A stretch of DNA of 64,000 nucleotides from Plectrocnemia conspersa. Lineage: Eukaryota; Arthropoda; Insecta; Trichoptera; Polycentropodidae. The stretch's first letter is position 1. Each line of letters starts with the position of its first letter. The stretch is from assembly GCA_009617715.1 (NCBI GenBank), contig VTFK01000584.1:118028-182027 (forward strand), in the 5' to 3' direction. The notes under the pieces were generated by a model. It was not told the origin of the DNA. It saw only the letters and a list, made by a program, of their open reading frames with translations, and made no database searches. The translations under genes and the position numbers were made by a program. Below, piece after piece: positions 50,480 to 63,524 of the stretch.

Positions 50480-53390
50480 TAGTGTTTTACAATTTCTTTT
50501 GTGTTTGGGAAGTCGTGGGAAATTTCATTATGATTATTATATAATTCTAATTACGATCGATCACCACAGACTAGATTTACCTAGATGTTCCTAATATCAC
50601 AGATTAAAATCGTAAATAATAATTTGAGCATAATAAGTTTTAAAAATTCACTAATATATATTGTATATATATATATAGAAAAGTATTTTTTATGCATTGA
50701 AAAAAATAAAGAAATCGGTCAATTTTTTCACAATTAGATTATAATTAACTAGTAAAATACTTTATTACAATATTTAATATGAAAGCAGTAAATAATATTT
50801 CAACTTGAAAAATCGTCACCAAATAAAAGAACATATTCTGATAATTATAAAATTTTATCATAATTATCAAAAGCACAGGATCCAATAATATATTATTATA
50901 ATACACAAAAATAAATTATATTTTATTTAACCCCAAAACCGTAATCACTTACTAGAAATGAATATAAAATGTTTACCTTAACAATTTTCAGAATCATATA
51001 AATTTATTTACCATACTAAATGTATTTTCAATTTTACTTTTAAAATACTTTTAAATAAATATTTGCATTTCTGAATTCTCGAAATTCATTGAATATGTTT
51101 ATTGAAAATATGCTAATAAATTATCCTTTATTTAAATGAAACTTATTTGTTAAGAATTAAACTTAATTTAAGTTGCATAAAAAGGGTCTTGTACCTGTCC
51201 ATTCTTTCAAAGCTCGTAACCATCCTTTTTAATTTGTGTTGAAGTCAATCCGGAAGTAGAACTACTGAGCCCTAACCCTTTAATAAATATGCTACTCGGA
51301 TTCCGAGGATATTACTTACGTGCGTACTTTGCATTTTACGTGTCCGGATTTAAAGTCTATTTATTCCAATTTGCACCGAAAATATATATAAAAAATAATC
51401 TTACAGGTAGGTAGAAAAAAATGCGATATATATATGTTTTTTTACCAAATATATTGATTTTTTAACGTATAAAATCCAGTCTTTACTTTATAAATAATGT
51501 TGAGATTAGATTAATAAAGGGTTAAAAAGACAAGACAATTGTAATCGTTGCAGTAGTTTAAACTTATTGAATATCTAGATATACACTTATTTAATCAACT
51601 AGCGTAATACTGCATATTACTAGCTAGATCTTAAATAATCTTAAAGATTTTTATCATCTTTTTTAATAGACAAAAATGCATGATTAACGTTTTACTGGTA
51701 ATGTTACAAGCCCAGAATCACATAAATAAACATAATCTTATATCTCATAGCAATTGATTAAATAATTTTCTTTTCTTTCTCGTGACAGAGGTCCGAAAAC
51801 TAATTGCATAAGTTAGCGCGCATAGTTGTTTTTTCTAAAGAAAAAGTTTGGGGATTTTATGGGTTCATGAAGGATTAAAACTTAGGTTTATTAAATTATC
51901 TTGTGATTTTATTGGCTTTTATTATTTTTTTTGTACCTATATTATTAATAAAAATATATTTTTAATAAAAAAATAATTCCTTTTATTACCATTCAAATTT
52001 TTTTATTTTTTACAATTACTGTGATAGGAACCATAAGTTTAATTTTTTGTTTACATAAATAAGATACTTAGGTTCTTAGCTGTATTAATTTTCAACAGCC
52101 TTTTAAGATCATCTCTTGTTTTTATATATGTTTTATTTTATAAAGATAGACAATTTCTTACACAGATGTATAAAGACTGTAAAATTTTAATTAAAGAGTT
52201 AACATTGAAAGTTTAATTTAGTGGTTGCAAAATGTTATTTGTCCTCAGACTGTGTTTCTATGTTAACATACTCGCGTATACATATAATATATATACAAAC
52301 AGTGCTTTTATATGAGATAGAAGGTGTCGGAACTCATATATTATTAATCTTAAAAAAGTGATATGTGTTGTTATTTTCATATGTTTTGTCGTCGTGTCTT
52401 TTAATATTCTGGCGTTTTTATTAAATTGTAGTCAAAACGTACCTGCTAAAGTTTTTATTTAAAACTTCAAACACGGTATTTGGCTTAGTTTGAGTTTTGT
52501 ACTAAAATTTGAGAGGCAGTGTCAGACGGTCCCTATATTTTAGCATCCAGAATAATTTGCCTGTTATCTATTTTATTTTAATTCCTTTGAGAAGTAACGC
52601 AGCTCTTTGTACGAACCGCCACTGCTTGTATGTAACCATGTTATAAGTTACTTTAACGTATGAGTTAAATTAGCATTTCCATTTCGGCGATTGCGTAAAC
52701 TGCAAAACACATTTATATAATTTAACCAATTTACCTTACGTCTTCTCAATTTTGTTTCAAATCCATTTGGCTCGTTTTAATATGCGAAACAATTAACATG
52801 TCTAACGATTCGCAATTTTATTTAGAATGTGTGTTTGTGCGATGTAATATTATACATGGCTTAACGCTCGAAGGAAGCAGAAAAAAGTTAAATAAACGTT
52901 TGTTTGGTTTTGATTTTTTTCGGCAGGCGCTTAAGCTTGAAATTCTATCTGCAAATTGTGTGTGCGATTTTTTTTTGTCGTATCACATACGTGACAAAGC
53001 CTCAGGCAAGTTTGCTTAAAGAAAATCTTTCTCATTTTCGCGGGGCTTTCGGGGAAATTTTATTAAGAAAAACTAGAGGGATTTTTATTTTTACAATCGT
53101 ATTTTTATATTTATAACTGAACTGTAATTTAAATTTTAAAAATATAAGATCAAATTGAATCATCCGGAAAATTGTTTTAACTCTTATACAGAGTTCAAAA
53201 GAACTACTTCACATAATAATCAAATATGTTTTTTATATTCACATAAATATTTAAATTACGTTTAACACTTAATTTTATTTAAATAAATAAAACTACATTT
53301 TTATTTATTTTATAATAATGAACTCGTACTTAGTTTCTAGTATGTATTAATTTTTTTCCAAAAGCATACATTATTCTAAACCACTAATAT
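50480..53390. other. AT-rich spacer with one mixed patch
   Basis: A mixed-composition patch at about 51180-51370 (with CATGCTACTCGG-like CpG blocks) is a possible small island. The ORFs at 52798-53116 overlap in two frames and are not protein-like. Confidence 0.4.
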
Positions 53391-53399
53391 GTACTTTAT

Positions 53400-53640
53400 C
53401 TCGTCTCTTTTCGAACCTTTCCTAACTCAATAATAGCAAGATTGTGTCAAGCCGCTTTATAACCTTGAATATTCTATTTTAACCGTATTAAACATCGGAA
53501 ATAATAAATTAACGAGACGATCCTGGCAATTGCGATCCCGTTTCTGCCCTGTTTGGCGATATCCGCTTTAATTATTCATGCGTTTCCGTTTACTGCCCAA
53601 TCAGCTTTCAGGAAGACACGTATATGCTGGCAAATTGTTA
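53400..53640. other. GC-richer island, no ORF
   Basis: Mixed composition with CCGTTTCTGCCCTGTTTGGC and CCCAATCAGC. Candidate conserved non-coding element. Confidence 0.3.
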
Positions 53641-53929
53641 ATATTTATGGCAGCTTACCAGTTTATATTATACATATATGCATTTGTATTGAAATTTAAA
53701 AATATGTAAGTATATGAAAATCATTAATATTTATAATATTAAAATATAAAAAGTAAGCCATATATTTAAAAAAAACAAAATTCCTGCGTATTTTTACACT
53801 AAGATTTAAATAGATCAGTTTAGTTTATAAGTGGTGAGAAAAAATATAAATTTCGAAGAGTTATTCTAATGGCCAAATTCTGTTCTTAAGCTCTCTGAGT
53901 AGGAAAAAAAGTTTAAGTATCACAGCAGC

Positions 53930-54190
53930 AATTTAGAGTTAGGTTCTCCGGCAAACTTATCTGTCCCGACCCACAGAATGTTTTACATAGAGGGTCCGCC
54001 GTCGGGGCTCTGCCTTTTGCCAGTCAAGCACCTATTCAAACCCTCAAGGACTGCTGTCATAAAGGCTCACTAAAGTGTGTCTGCGCTACTGCGCCTACGC
54101 CTCCACGTGATTGACCGCACCCAGTGAGCACAACACCCAGATGCTGCGCCCTACGAATAGTGCGCTGCTTAGTGGCTGTACTTCATAAGT
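53930..54190. repeat. sharply GC-rich segment, unclassified, possibly transposon-derived
   Basis: The block is much richer in G+C than its neighbours and has abrupt edges (GGTCCGCCGTCGGGGCTCTG; TGCGCTACTGCGCCTACGCC). No frame is long, no RT or transposase motif is seen and no A-tail is present. The abrupt change suggests an inserted sequence. Confidence 0.35.
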
Positions 54191-54249
54191 ATTCTTTTTT
54201 ATATCAATTTAAAAAATAAAACAACATGATAAATAATAACATATAAGGG

Positions 54250-55240
54250 CATGAATTGCATTTTATTAGGCAGATTTCGAATATATATATATATATAAAG
54301 TTTATGCATACTACATTAATTAAAATTTAGGTTTTGTGAATCAGGATAATAAAATGGAAAATTAGAGACAGTTTTATTTATTATATAATAATTTTTGAAA
54401 AATCACTTAGTTTTTTTACATTTTTTTATAAACTTAATGACAAATAGATTTTAAAAATATAGATCTCATTAATATACGCAAAGCCAGTGCAAAATCAGAC
54501 GAACAAAATCAGAAAATACGAGAAACTTATGTAATTAGTTTTGGACATCTGTCGTAGAAATAAAATTAACTTACCTTATCAATTGTTACATTAAATTAAA
54601 ATTTATAAATATATTATATATACATACATACACAGTTATTGGCAATCACTATTTTACTACCTAACTTCTAAAAACAGTATCTGACTTATAAATAATTTTT
54701 AGAAAATGTCTATAACGTATCATTACTAAATATCGATATTAAGGATTGTAGTTTTGAAATAAAGATAAAAAAATGATAAAGCTTCTAATAAAACAAATAA
54801 AAATATATAACTTCTTGAACCCAAATTGAAAAAACATTTAAATTTATAAAAGATTAATTAAATCAAAATATGTGTAAATTTTATAATTAACTATAATATA
54901 GTACGTCTTATTATAATAGGCGGATAGACTAAAGCATTTCATTATTTGTTGAAATATCAGCAAATCATTTAATTTTTTATTAATTGCAAACTTATTTTTT
55001 ATATGTTCTATCGTGTTGCATATTTTTTCAATATTTTGCATAACATTTTACCTTGTAGCAAAACAATGTATAATTGTTATTAATTAATAATATTTAAGTA
55101 CATATATTCACTAAAGTTAAATATTGTAAAATATTTAAATACTTTAATGATTATTAGTAGAGTTCAGAAAGTATTTCTAAAATATTTTCACTATTGATCT
55201 CAATTTATTTAGTTGGGCTCATAACGAGTCATATAAGTTT
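54250..55240. other. AT-rich spacer, nothing recognised
   Basis: A short TA run lies near 54284-54297. The minus ORF at 54844-55041 is compositional. Confidence 0.45.
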
Positions 55241-55319
55241 CGTACTTGCTCTTTTTTTCGATATCAAGTTTGTTTAAAAGTTAAATCTAGCAGCTTCTGA
55301 CAGTTTCAAGGAACAGTTC

Positions 55320-55553
55320 TTGATACTTTTTATTATATTTTATAAAGATCGGAGATCAAGGCCTATCAGGATTGAGCTGATTAGTGACAACAGATTGACA
55401 AGACAATCTGCTGTCCACTGTTTCTCTTGTGGCACAGAAAAAACATTACCATTTAAAACACACAGTGTCGTCACAACTTTGCAGCTGCTAGACTCTTTAA
55501 CTTTGTGTCACGTAGACCCTAGTATAAAATTAAAAGGTTACAAACAGAATTAA
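55320..55553 (+). other. unrecognised ORF, 77 codons
   Basis: After an A/T-driven start, the frame has a protein-like middle (RRSRPIRIELISDNRLTRQS, AVHCFSCGTEKTLPFKTHS) with a Cys-x-x-Cys and balanced codons up to TAA at 55551-55553. No family is recognised. It could be a fragment of a transposon or gene. Confidence 0.25.
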
Positions 55554-55979
55554 GAAAATCGCTCTTATTTTTACCAATCTTGTATTCTTACCGAATAATT
55601 CGCATATATGTATAATATATGACCTATTTATTTATTGTTGTTTAAATATTCGTTCTGTCCAAAAATCATTAAACAATGTTTTCAAAAAAATTACAGTAGC
55701 AAGATACCCTTTTTTATGGTTTCGTTCATAACCTTATGAAATCATATATTCATTCATTTCTAGGAAGGCTTTCTTTGTCATCAAATTCGTATTCGACAGA
55801 AGCGAAGCTAATGCGCGTATTTCATACATCAAATGTAATATATTGTTACAATAACACGCGAATTTAATACAAGTAAATATTTACGTTCCGTGCGTATGAT
55901 AATAAATAATTATTATTATCTTAGAATAAATAGTATATACATCTCGTACAAAAGGCGCGCGCCTAGCTGGTAGGTACAA

Positions 55980-56290
55980 ATCTCTCAAAGACGATATGAC
56001 AAAAGCACAAGCCGAGAAAGTCCTTTAATGGGAAAATTCAATTAAAAACGCGAAATCAATTACGCTAATCGAAAAGCTTTGCGAGCACTCGACTCGAGTC
56101 AAGTCCTGGATTGTTATGGTAATCTGCGCGGGCCAATTCGGCGCTAATAACACATTGTCCCTAATCCGTCAGCACTTAATACAACTTTCTCAGAGACCTC
56201 CCCGGGAGAGGTCCTCGATTGCTTCGTTTCATGGTCGGGGATAAATTTTGAGAGGGGGATTCGAGAGAATTTTATTTACGTCAAATATCA
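55980..56290. other. GC-richer island, no ORF
   Basis: CpG-containing blocks include ATCTGCGCGGGCCAATTCGG and GACCTCCCCGGGAGAGGTCC (an inverted GACCTC/GAGGTC pair around CCCGGG). Non-coding; candidate regulatory element. Confidence 0.35.
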
Positions 56291-57129
56291 GTCGTGAGAG
56301 TGAAATGAAAAAAATAATATTTGTACCGTCTGTAATTCAGCAAAATTATATTAGAAAGATGTATAAAAAAATAATGGCAAACAATTTTTCTTAGCATAAA
56401 AATGATTAAGACAATAAATATTAACATTTATTTTTAAAAATAATTGCAAAGTGTATTTTAAAAACTAATTATTGCTATACAATTTTAGTAAATATTCATT
56501 TTTTATTTATTTGAATTGAATTTTCTAGTTTGTAGTCTCTAAATAATATTTTTTTCTAGTGGTTTTGTTATATTTTTAAAGATCATAATGGGTTTAATTA
56601 TTTTGTTTGTAGCTGCTCTACACAATGATTTTCTGTTTCAGTATACTACCCTTAAGTATTTCAACAAAGATATGTATTTTTATTTTTCTTGCACTTCATT
56701 TTTCTTATACTGTTTTCTGCAAAATTGTTGTGAATGCATCTTAAAACTTTTCTGTTTCTGAGGATATCTTTGTTGCGTACTTCTTCGAGCTAGGTAATAT
56801 TTACTATCATGTTGTAGCCCTATATTTTGAAAACTTCTATTTACTTTACGGTTTCCTAAGAAAAAAATAGTACTTTAATCAGTAAAAAAAAGTATTTTAA
56901 TCCTAATTTAGATTTTTTTTAAATCATTCTAATATTTTAATTATTTCAGCAACTCTTTTACCACAATCAATGCACATTTACATATTTTTTTAATTTCTGA
57001 CACTTAGCGATGGGTAGACTGACGCTTAATAGATATAAAACCTGCTATTTCCCAATATATCAGTCAATGTAAGATTATAAGTAGACAGAAAACAGTACCT
57101 TTTTATTATTTTATCTTGCACTCCTTGTC

Positions 57130-57620
57130 TATTATAACCGCATTCAACATGTAAATATTGTCTCGTTGCGGAAAGCGCCGCGCAACCTTTCGTTTTCATT
57201 TCGACAACTTTCTCACTAAACAGTGGCTACAAAAGCACTGCAGGAGAGAGGGAGCAAGAGAGAAACCGGAATGTTTGAAAATTTAACAAGATATGATCTT
57301 TGCGTATTGTGGAGAGGAGGCTTTCAAATATTAAATTTCTCCCGGGACCGAAACCCCGGCCGTTGCGAATTACCGTCTTAAGTCTCGCGCAATTTATCCC
57401 GTTTCCCGCCCCATTGTGTTTATCCGCAATTCTAATGAACGGCGTTAAAATCCGAAGCCGTTGTTTTATTGTACGTCTTTGGGTATTGGTAAATTAATAC
57501 GACCAGACACAAATGAAACGAGGTCGTTACGGGCAAACATTTCGACGATTTAATGTCTAACCAGATACGTTCCGAGAAACACATCATTAAAAGGTCAGAA
57601 CCGCCCCGGAGGTCCTACAA
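57130..57620. other. GC-richer island upstream of the trypsin gene
   Basis: Mixed composition with GGAAAGCGCCGCGCAACC, CTCCCGGGACCGAAACCCC and CCGCCCCGGAGGTCC. The 65-codon ORF at 57300-57497 has no domain. It is the island nearest the protease promoter (about 1 kb upstream); a regulatory role is inferred from position only. Confidence 0.33.
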
Positions 57621-58602
57621 GGCTTGCAGCTCAATCCTTCTTAATAATATTACATAGATAAACAAAAAGTAATACAGTGCTGAGACAGATATTTATTCAT
57701 GAATGAGTTAAATAGCAACTGTAGAACCGAAAACGTCCACAAGATGGCGTTCTCAACAATAGGGAATTTAATAATACCTTTCAAGTATTACGTTCACGCG
57801 TATATAATCTGATCAAACTTATTTAAAAATATAGCTTAAAGTGTCATTCTCATATACCATATAGTTTATTTTATGTACTGGGTATTAATTATTATTTGGA
57901 CTATAATCAATTGGAGATATAATGCTAATATTTCAAGCCTAAAGTTGTACTAAAAATATTTGAGTAAATTAATTATGCTCAATGTTACCCACATTCATAT
58001 AAAGATTCTTCAAAGTCAAAACATACCAAATAGGTTATATGAGGACCTTTAATATTGCAATAAAACATATTGTTAATCTTAAACACATAAAATTGATTGG
58101 GCATTTTCGCATCTAAAATGCTCGCTGCTTCACTTTAATAATGCACCGTCTCGCACCTGAGCTAAATTTTGTAGTTTTGTTTAAGTGACTTATTTTTGTT
58201 CCATATAGCTTTATAAATTAGTGTATATATGTATATTTAAACAAATTTGTTATATAGCATACCAAAGATACATGTTTTGAAACAATTTCTATTTGCTTTA
58301 TATTTTTTTCTTAAGTAATAATATTTTTTATTACGTAATATAATTTCCTTGAAAAATTAATTACACACTGCATAATATCTAATCAATGTCTTTAGTCTAA
58401 ATTCAATACAGATAAGTATAATTCAAAATATATTTTTCTTCGTTCTATATTATCATTATCTCGATAAATATCTTTTTGTGATGTTCAAGTGGATACTTAC
58501 CGCTGATAATATGGGGCTTTCTTGTACACGGGGCGTGTCAAGTGGATTCATTGACCGAGTCACACTAGAACTCAAAATCGAGATAAATGATTAAACAGAC
58601 AC

Positions 58603-58610
58603 AATAAAAG
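58603..58610 (+). promoter_or_regulatory. possible TATA-like box of the trypsin gene
   Basis: AATAAAAG lies 39-46 nt upstream of the ATG at 58649, which would leave a very short leader. No strong initiator is seen. In DNA this A/T-rich the match is weak evidence. Confidence 0.22.
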
Positions 58611-58648
58611 CAGACATTGCGGCTCTAACCGCTGAGTACGCAGCCAAA

Positions 58649-61169
58649 ATGGTTGGCAATATTACACCACTTCTGCTCGTTGTGTCGGTCGGATTTTGCT
58701 ATGGTAAGATTATATTTACTACGTACATCTTAGTCAAAATTGTTCTGACTGTCTAGCCGTTAACTTTAAAAATAGGAATAAATTTACAGTTAATTTTTGT
58801 GGGTCATAAATAAATAAATGTAAATATTTTTAATCTGACTTAAATAAATTAGTAGGTATGTGTATTTAACTAGACTTACACACAAATTATTTTAAGCTAT
58901 TCACTAAAATCAAAGTACTAATTTTTTTTTTATGTGTGTGTAGGTTATACATAGCTTTGTCATATGATACAATTGCTTTTAATATCAGTGACCGATCTTT
59001 CACTATGCTTTATATACAATAGCTAGCTGCTGGTTTTTTCTAAAGCAATGAGTTACTATGGTTGTATTTATTTATTTGTTTAGACTTGTATCAGTAATTA
59101 ATGTTTTTATGTCTATATATCTAAATTGCAAATCATATTTCGACAATTCTGTTTATTTTTAAGGAGCAAATTTCATGCCAATGCTACGATCTGAGTATCG
59201 AGAGGGAAAAATCGTAGGCGGAGAAAGCATAGAAATAACCGAGGCTCCATATCAAGTATCCTTACAGGTGAAAGGCTTTGGCCACAGTTGCGGAGGTGCT
59301 ATAATATCTGAATATTTGATATTAACAGCGGCGCATTGTGTGAAAGGGTAATATTTTTGCTACAAGTATTATATAATATAAAACTTTATATCATGTTTGG
59401 TATTTTAACTGCTGATGATGTATCGATATAATATGAGGTACAGTACAATATATCGACGTGATGATCAATTTCTTAGGTTTATAGCCATAAAATATGAGAT
59501 GAACCGTAAAAAGCGGATCGTGCAAGATAATACATAAATTATATGTTACGGGAAATAAAAAATGTCAGGCAATGACAGGTTATGGGAAATAAAATATCAT
59601 AGTTTACGACTATTGGTATATGAGACATAATGATCATTTACCTTACTTATGTATTTATGTGTTTAATTAGTATAGTTTTATATAAAACTATTAAAAAAAC
59701 CTAATCTTAAATGATTGATCGAAATTGCAGTTATGATATTTTTGAGTTAAATTAAATTTTCGTTACTTAATAATAAAAATGTTTTATTAACTAGTGAATT
59801 ACATATAATTTATTGTATATGCATATAACTTTTATTGTATGCTTCAACTATATACATTTTCATTATTCACTGTGAGATTTTTCCATATTCTCGGTGATTA
59901 TTGATTAAGCTCTGCCGCAGTGAAGAAAAAAACATTACACGTTCACAGATATTAATGAACCATATTCCAAGATATATAACATATAAACCAAATCTCATAT
60001 TTTCTTTAAACTATAAATTTTTATAATTTTTGTTCAACTATTACAACAGTTTTACCTACCACAAAAATGTATTTATTTGATTGTTTCTCAATATAAATAG
60101 ATAGTCATTTATTCCTAAGTTGCTATTTTTATTTTATTTTTAACATAATATATATTAAATTATAGTATTTTGCTTTAAAAATCTTGTTCATTTATAGCTT
60201 AAAAATTATCATATTTTTTTTGTAAATATAATACATAATAAATAATCTTGTAAATATCATACTATTAGGCAAAGTCAAAATCAGGCGTAATCGTAGTTTA
60301 AAAATGAAAATATAATTCTGCCAACATCAATAATATATATATATACATACATATATAAAATGTAATATAACATCAAATATAAATAACGTGTTTTAAAAGC
60401 ACTTAAAAGAGCATACATGTGCTAGGTAGAACTTAATCACTCTTCGTTCTATATAGATGAAGACATTTTACAGGATTTTTATTAGGTTAATCAATTCCAA
60501 AATTTCAATTAAAATATATGACCATTTATTTACAGATCAGATGTTGATAACATGCAAGTGAGAGCCGGTTCTACTTACACGACAGAAAATGGCCAACTAA
60601 TTGAAGTACATAAAGTAATAGTTCACGATTCGTTTACTTATTTTACATTAGACTACGATGTCGCTCTATTAAAATTAGAAAAGCCTTTGATCTTCGGACC
60701 AACTGTTAAACCAATATCGATTATAGAAAAGAACTTTTTTTTTAATGAAGGTCTAGCTGCTAAAGTCACCGGCTGGGGAGTAACCGATGTAAGGCCATTC
60801 CATTATTATGTTTTACATCAAGTCATTTTCTTTTAAAATGTATATTTATTATATTTTCAGGAAGGTGGCGATAAGCCAGATCTACTTCAAAAAGTAATTG
60901 TCCCACTGATTAATCACAAAAAGTGCGTTGAAGCTTATGAACATTTCCAAGCCGTCACCGATAGGATGATCTGTGCAGGAATGGCTGAAGGAGGCAAAGA
61001 TGCTTGCCAGGGTGACTCTGGAGGTCCTTTCGTTGTTCTAGGAAAACTTGCAGGAGTAGTTTCGTGGGGTAACGGTTGCGCGAGACCAGATTATCCAGGA
61101 ATTTATACAAGACTTTCTGTACTGACTGATTGGATTGATGAAAACAGCGTAATTCTAATGCGTGAATAA
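58649..61169 (+). CDS. trypsin-like serine protease (S1 family), complete, four exons
   Basis: Exons are 58649-58703, 59164-59347, 60536-60788 and 60861-61169, all with GT...AG borders. Joined phases are consistent and encode 266 residues, usual for a secreted insect trypsin. Residues 1-18 are a signal peptide ([18 protein letters not shown]). The propeptide ends at Lys34, before IVGG (35-38), the activation site. The triad is His76 (TAAHC), Asp121 (DYDVALL) and Ser217 (GDSGGP). Asp211, six residues before the Ser, with SWG (232-234), predicts cleavage after Lys/Arg. Cysteines 61/77, 186/202 and 213/237 give the three disulfides common in invertebrate trypsins. It is likely extracellular, digestive or regulatory; no clip domain is present, so a melanization-cascade role is unlikely. 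Intron 2 is 1.19 kb and intron 3 only 72 nt. Nothing suggests a pseudogene. Confidence 0.95.
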
Positions 61170-61446
61170 TATATAATAATTTAATATGTATTCTGTTAAA
61201 ATATGTGGGACTTAAAATTCTAAATAATAATAATTCGAATCAATATATTACGTATTTTATTTTTTACCCTAAATTTTAAATCTGATCAGCGTAATTTGCC
61301 TCAATTTAACATTATTTATATTAAAAGTCCAAATAATTTAATTTCGTTAAATATCTGTTTATCATATCAATTAAAATGTTTTTAATTAGTTGGTTAAAAA
61401 AAAAGTAAATATTATATAATATATTGTATAAACTTATTAAAAGTAT

Positions 61447-61452
61447 AATAAA
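61447..61452 (+). terminator. candidate poly(A) signal AATAAA of the trypsin gene
   Basis: Canonical hexamer 278 nt downstream of the TAA. Other A/T-rich variants occur nearer, so its use is not certain. Confidence 0.4.
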
Positions 61453-61459
61453 CCGTGAT

Positions 61460-62007
61460 TCTATTTCATCTAGTACGCTGAAAAAAATACAGGAACGCAG
61501 TTATTTGTTTTTAACATATCGTTGAAAATGCGAAAATGAGATATTGCATCTTATATATAATTATTCTTAGCTGCTTCTACTTCCGGGCGAGCTCGCTTCA
61601 AAATTAAAACGCTCCACATTCAAATTTGTACTTTATAAGCCGTATCGCTCTTAATGAACGGTTTATAATAATACACGTAAACATACCAACAATATTTATT
61701 TAAAATTAATAAAAATAAAAATTAAGTTTGCATGATTAATTTCCATGCCCCCGGTATTTAATGGCAAATATCGTTACAAAAAAATATGATTTCAGTCGTT
61801 TCATTCCGAGTGTGGCAAAATACCTTATCTACGTTAACGGTTTTATCCATTTTTGTTCTATGAAATCATTTTTTTTAAGAATAGCAAAATTCAGGATATA
61901 CTGAAACTCGACAGCAAAGCTAAGCTTTCTTAGCGTCTAAGCTTGCAACCTCCCTGTATATTATACCTCACAATAAAAGTATCAAACGATCCTTTGCTTG
62001 ATTTTAA
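61460..62007. other. spacer between the trypsin gene and foldback element 2
   Basis: Mostly A/T-rich, with mixed patches at about 61560-61640 and 61735-61860. No ORF or repeat is recognised. Confidence 0.45.
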
Positions 62008-62016
62008 GGTTTCTTC
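62008..62016 (+). repeat. target-site duplication GGTTTCTTC, left copy
   Basis: Nine bases directly before the left end of foldback element 2, repeated exactly at 63594-63602 beyond the right end. Confidence 0.8.
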
Positions 62017-62110
62017 GGGACACGGTCAATTGGGCGACGGCGATTGGGCGATGGTCAAATGGGCGATTCAAAATGGGCGACGGACAAATGGGCGATGGTC
62101 TTTTGGGCGA
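62017..62110 (+). repeat. left inverted end of foldback element 2
   Basis: Six or so degenerate units with core TGGGCGA followed by CGG, TGG or TTC: GGTCAATTGGGCGACGG, CGATTGGGCGATGG, TCAAATGGGCGATTC, AAAATGGGCGACGG, ACAAATGGGCGATGG and TCTTTTGGGCGATAC. Confidence 0.85.
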
Positions 62111-62473
62111 TACAATAATAATGCATTACAAATAAATGTGATGCAAATCATGATTTTATAATTAATTAAATAATTAACCTAATTTAATACATATTAAAAA
62201 ATATATATATGTATATTATATATATACGTACATACGAAAATATAAGTAATACTTTTTAGAATATAATTAAAAGATGAAAACATTATTTGGTCTACACAAA
62301 ATATATTATACCTACATAAGATATAGTATGTATATATTTACTTATCATTTGTGCTTATTTAATCATAAAATATCACTTAAACAGTGATTTTTTTATTCAA
62401 GAATTTAAGAGAATTACCCGATATCATAAAACTCACGGCTTAAGTCGGTAATTTTATTATAAGTATACTACCT

Positions 62474-62990
62474 GATAAATGTTTATAGTGGGCCCTTACG
62501 CGAATTTTTTTTATGTTTTGAGCTTTGGAAACTACTCTGAGAACAAACCTTTGGAATTTCCAAAAATCGCATATTTTATAGTTATCTATTTTAAATTAGA
62601 TAGGATAGTTATATATAAATATAATAACACAGAACTAACGCTGATAAGTGTTAATCGTGGATTTTGCCCTTTACGCGATTTTTTTATGTTTTGAGACTTA
62701 TAAATTACTGTGAGAACAATCTTTTGGAATCTCCAAAAATCGCATATTTTACCGTTATCTATTTTAAACTGAATAGGATAGTTATATATAAATATAATAA
62801 CCTAGAACTAGCGCTGATAAATGTTTATCGTGGGTTTTGCGCTTAACGCGAATTTTTTTTATGTTTTGCGCCTTGGAAATTAGTGTGAGAATAAACTTTG
62901 GGAATTCACAAAAATCGCATATTTTACAGATATCTATTTAAAACTAGATAGGGTAGTTATATATAAATATAAAAACCCATAACTAGCGCT
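62474..62990 (+). repeat. three ~170-bp tandem repeats inside foldback element 2
   Basis: Copies start at 62474, 62643 and 62816 (169, 173 and about 175 bp). Each opens with GATAA-TGTT(T/A)AT, then CGCGA followed by a T run and ATGTTTTG, then CCAAAAATCGCATATTTTA (CACAAAAATCGC in the third copy), and ends AGGRTAGTTATATATAAATAT. Divergence between copies is modest, so the array is fairly old or the copies vary within the family. Confidence 0.88.
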
Positions 62991-63524
62991 CAGTATACTT
63001 TCGAATTTTGACTGAAAATGTTCGCAAAAAGTTTCGTTGCGTCTTTGAAAATTATTTTTGTCGTGGTTTTAAAACACTTTGTCACTGTGTCATTGTGTTT
63101 TTGGTAAAAAAATTCAGTACAGCAAGAAAATAAGTATGTGTCTTTTTATTCACATGTGGGTTATATTTTATGTGCTATTTATAGATAATTGGTTTTTATA
63201 GATCATTGTTAAGAACGACTAATTTGAGTTACCACAGTTTATATTCTTCATAAATGGATAATTCAGGCATATTAAGTCAAAAAGACAAGAAAAAAAATAT
63301 GTTTGGAATGGATATCCTTATAAAAAGAATAGACCAAAGAATTTTTATAGAAGTTTTGAGGTACAATAGAAAAAATATCATAGAATATTAACATGGTATT
63401 GCATATAATTATAATATGAGTTAATAATTTGAAAATATAATTGTTTTTAGCATTTAATATACTTTTTCGTTTTAATGTATATTTTATTAATATTTACAAT
63501 AAAGCAAAGCGTGCAAGTTTTTTC

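Larger units (their letters stand above)
10107..58648. other. 48.5-kb gene desert between the dpr-like gene and the trypsin gene
   Basis: I find no convincing exon of a host gene on either strand. The space is AT-rich DNA with transposon corpses (mariner, foldback, piggyBac, LINE pieces), hairpins, and GC-richer islands that do not code. Most small ORFs here are chance openings in low-GC DNA. Individual contents are listed separately. Confidence 0.65.

Noticed and set aside
62479..62846. Two similar plus-strand ORFs
   Set aside because: They are the same frame read through tandem repeat copies of foldback element 2, not proteins.
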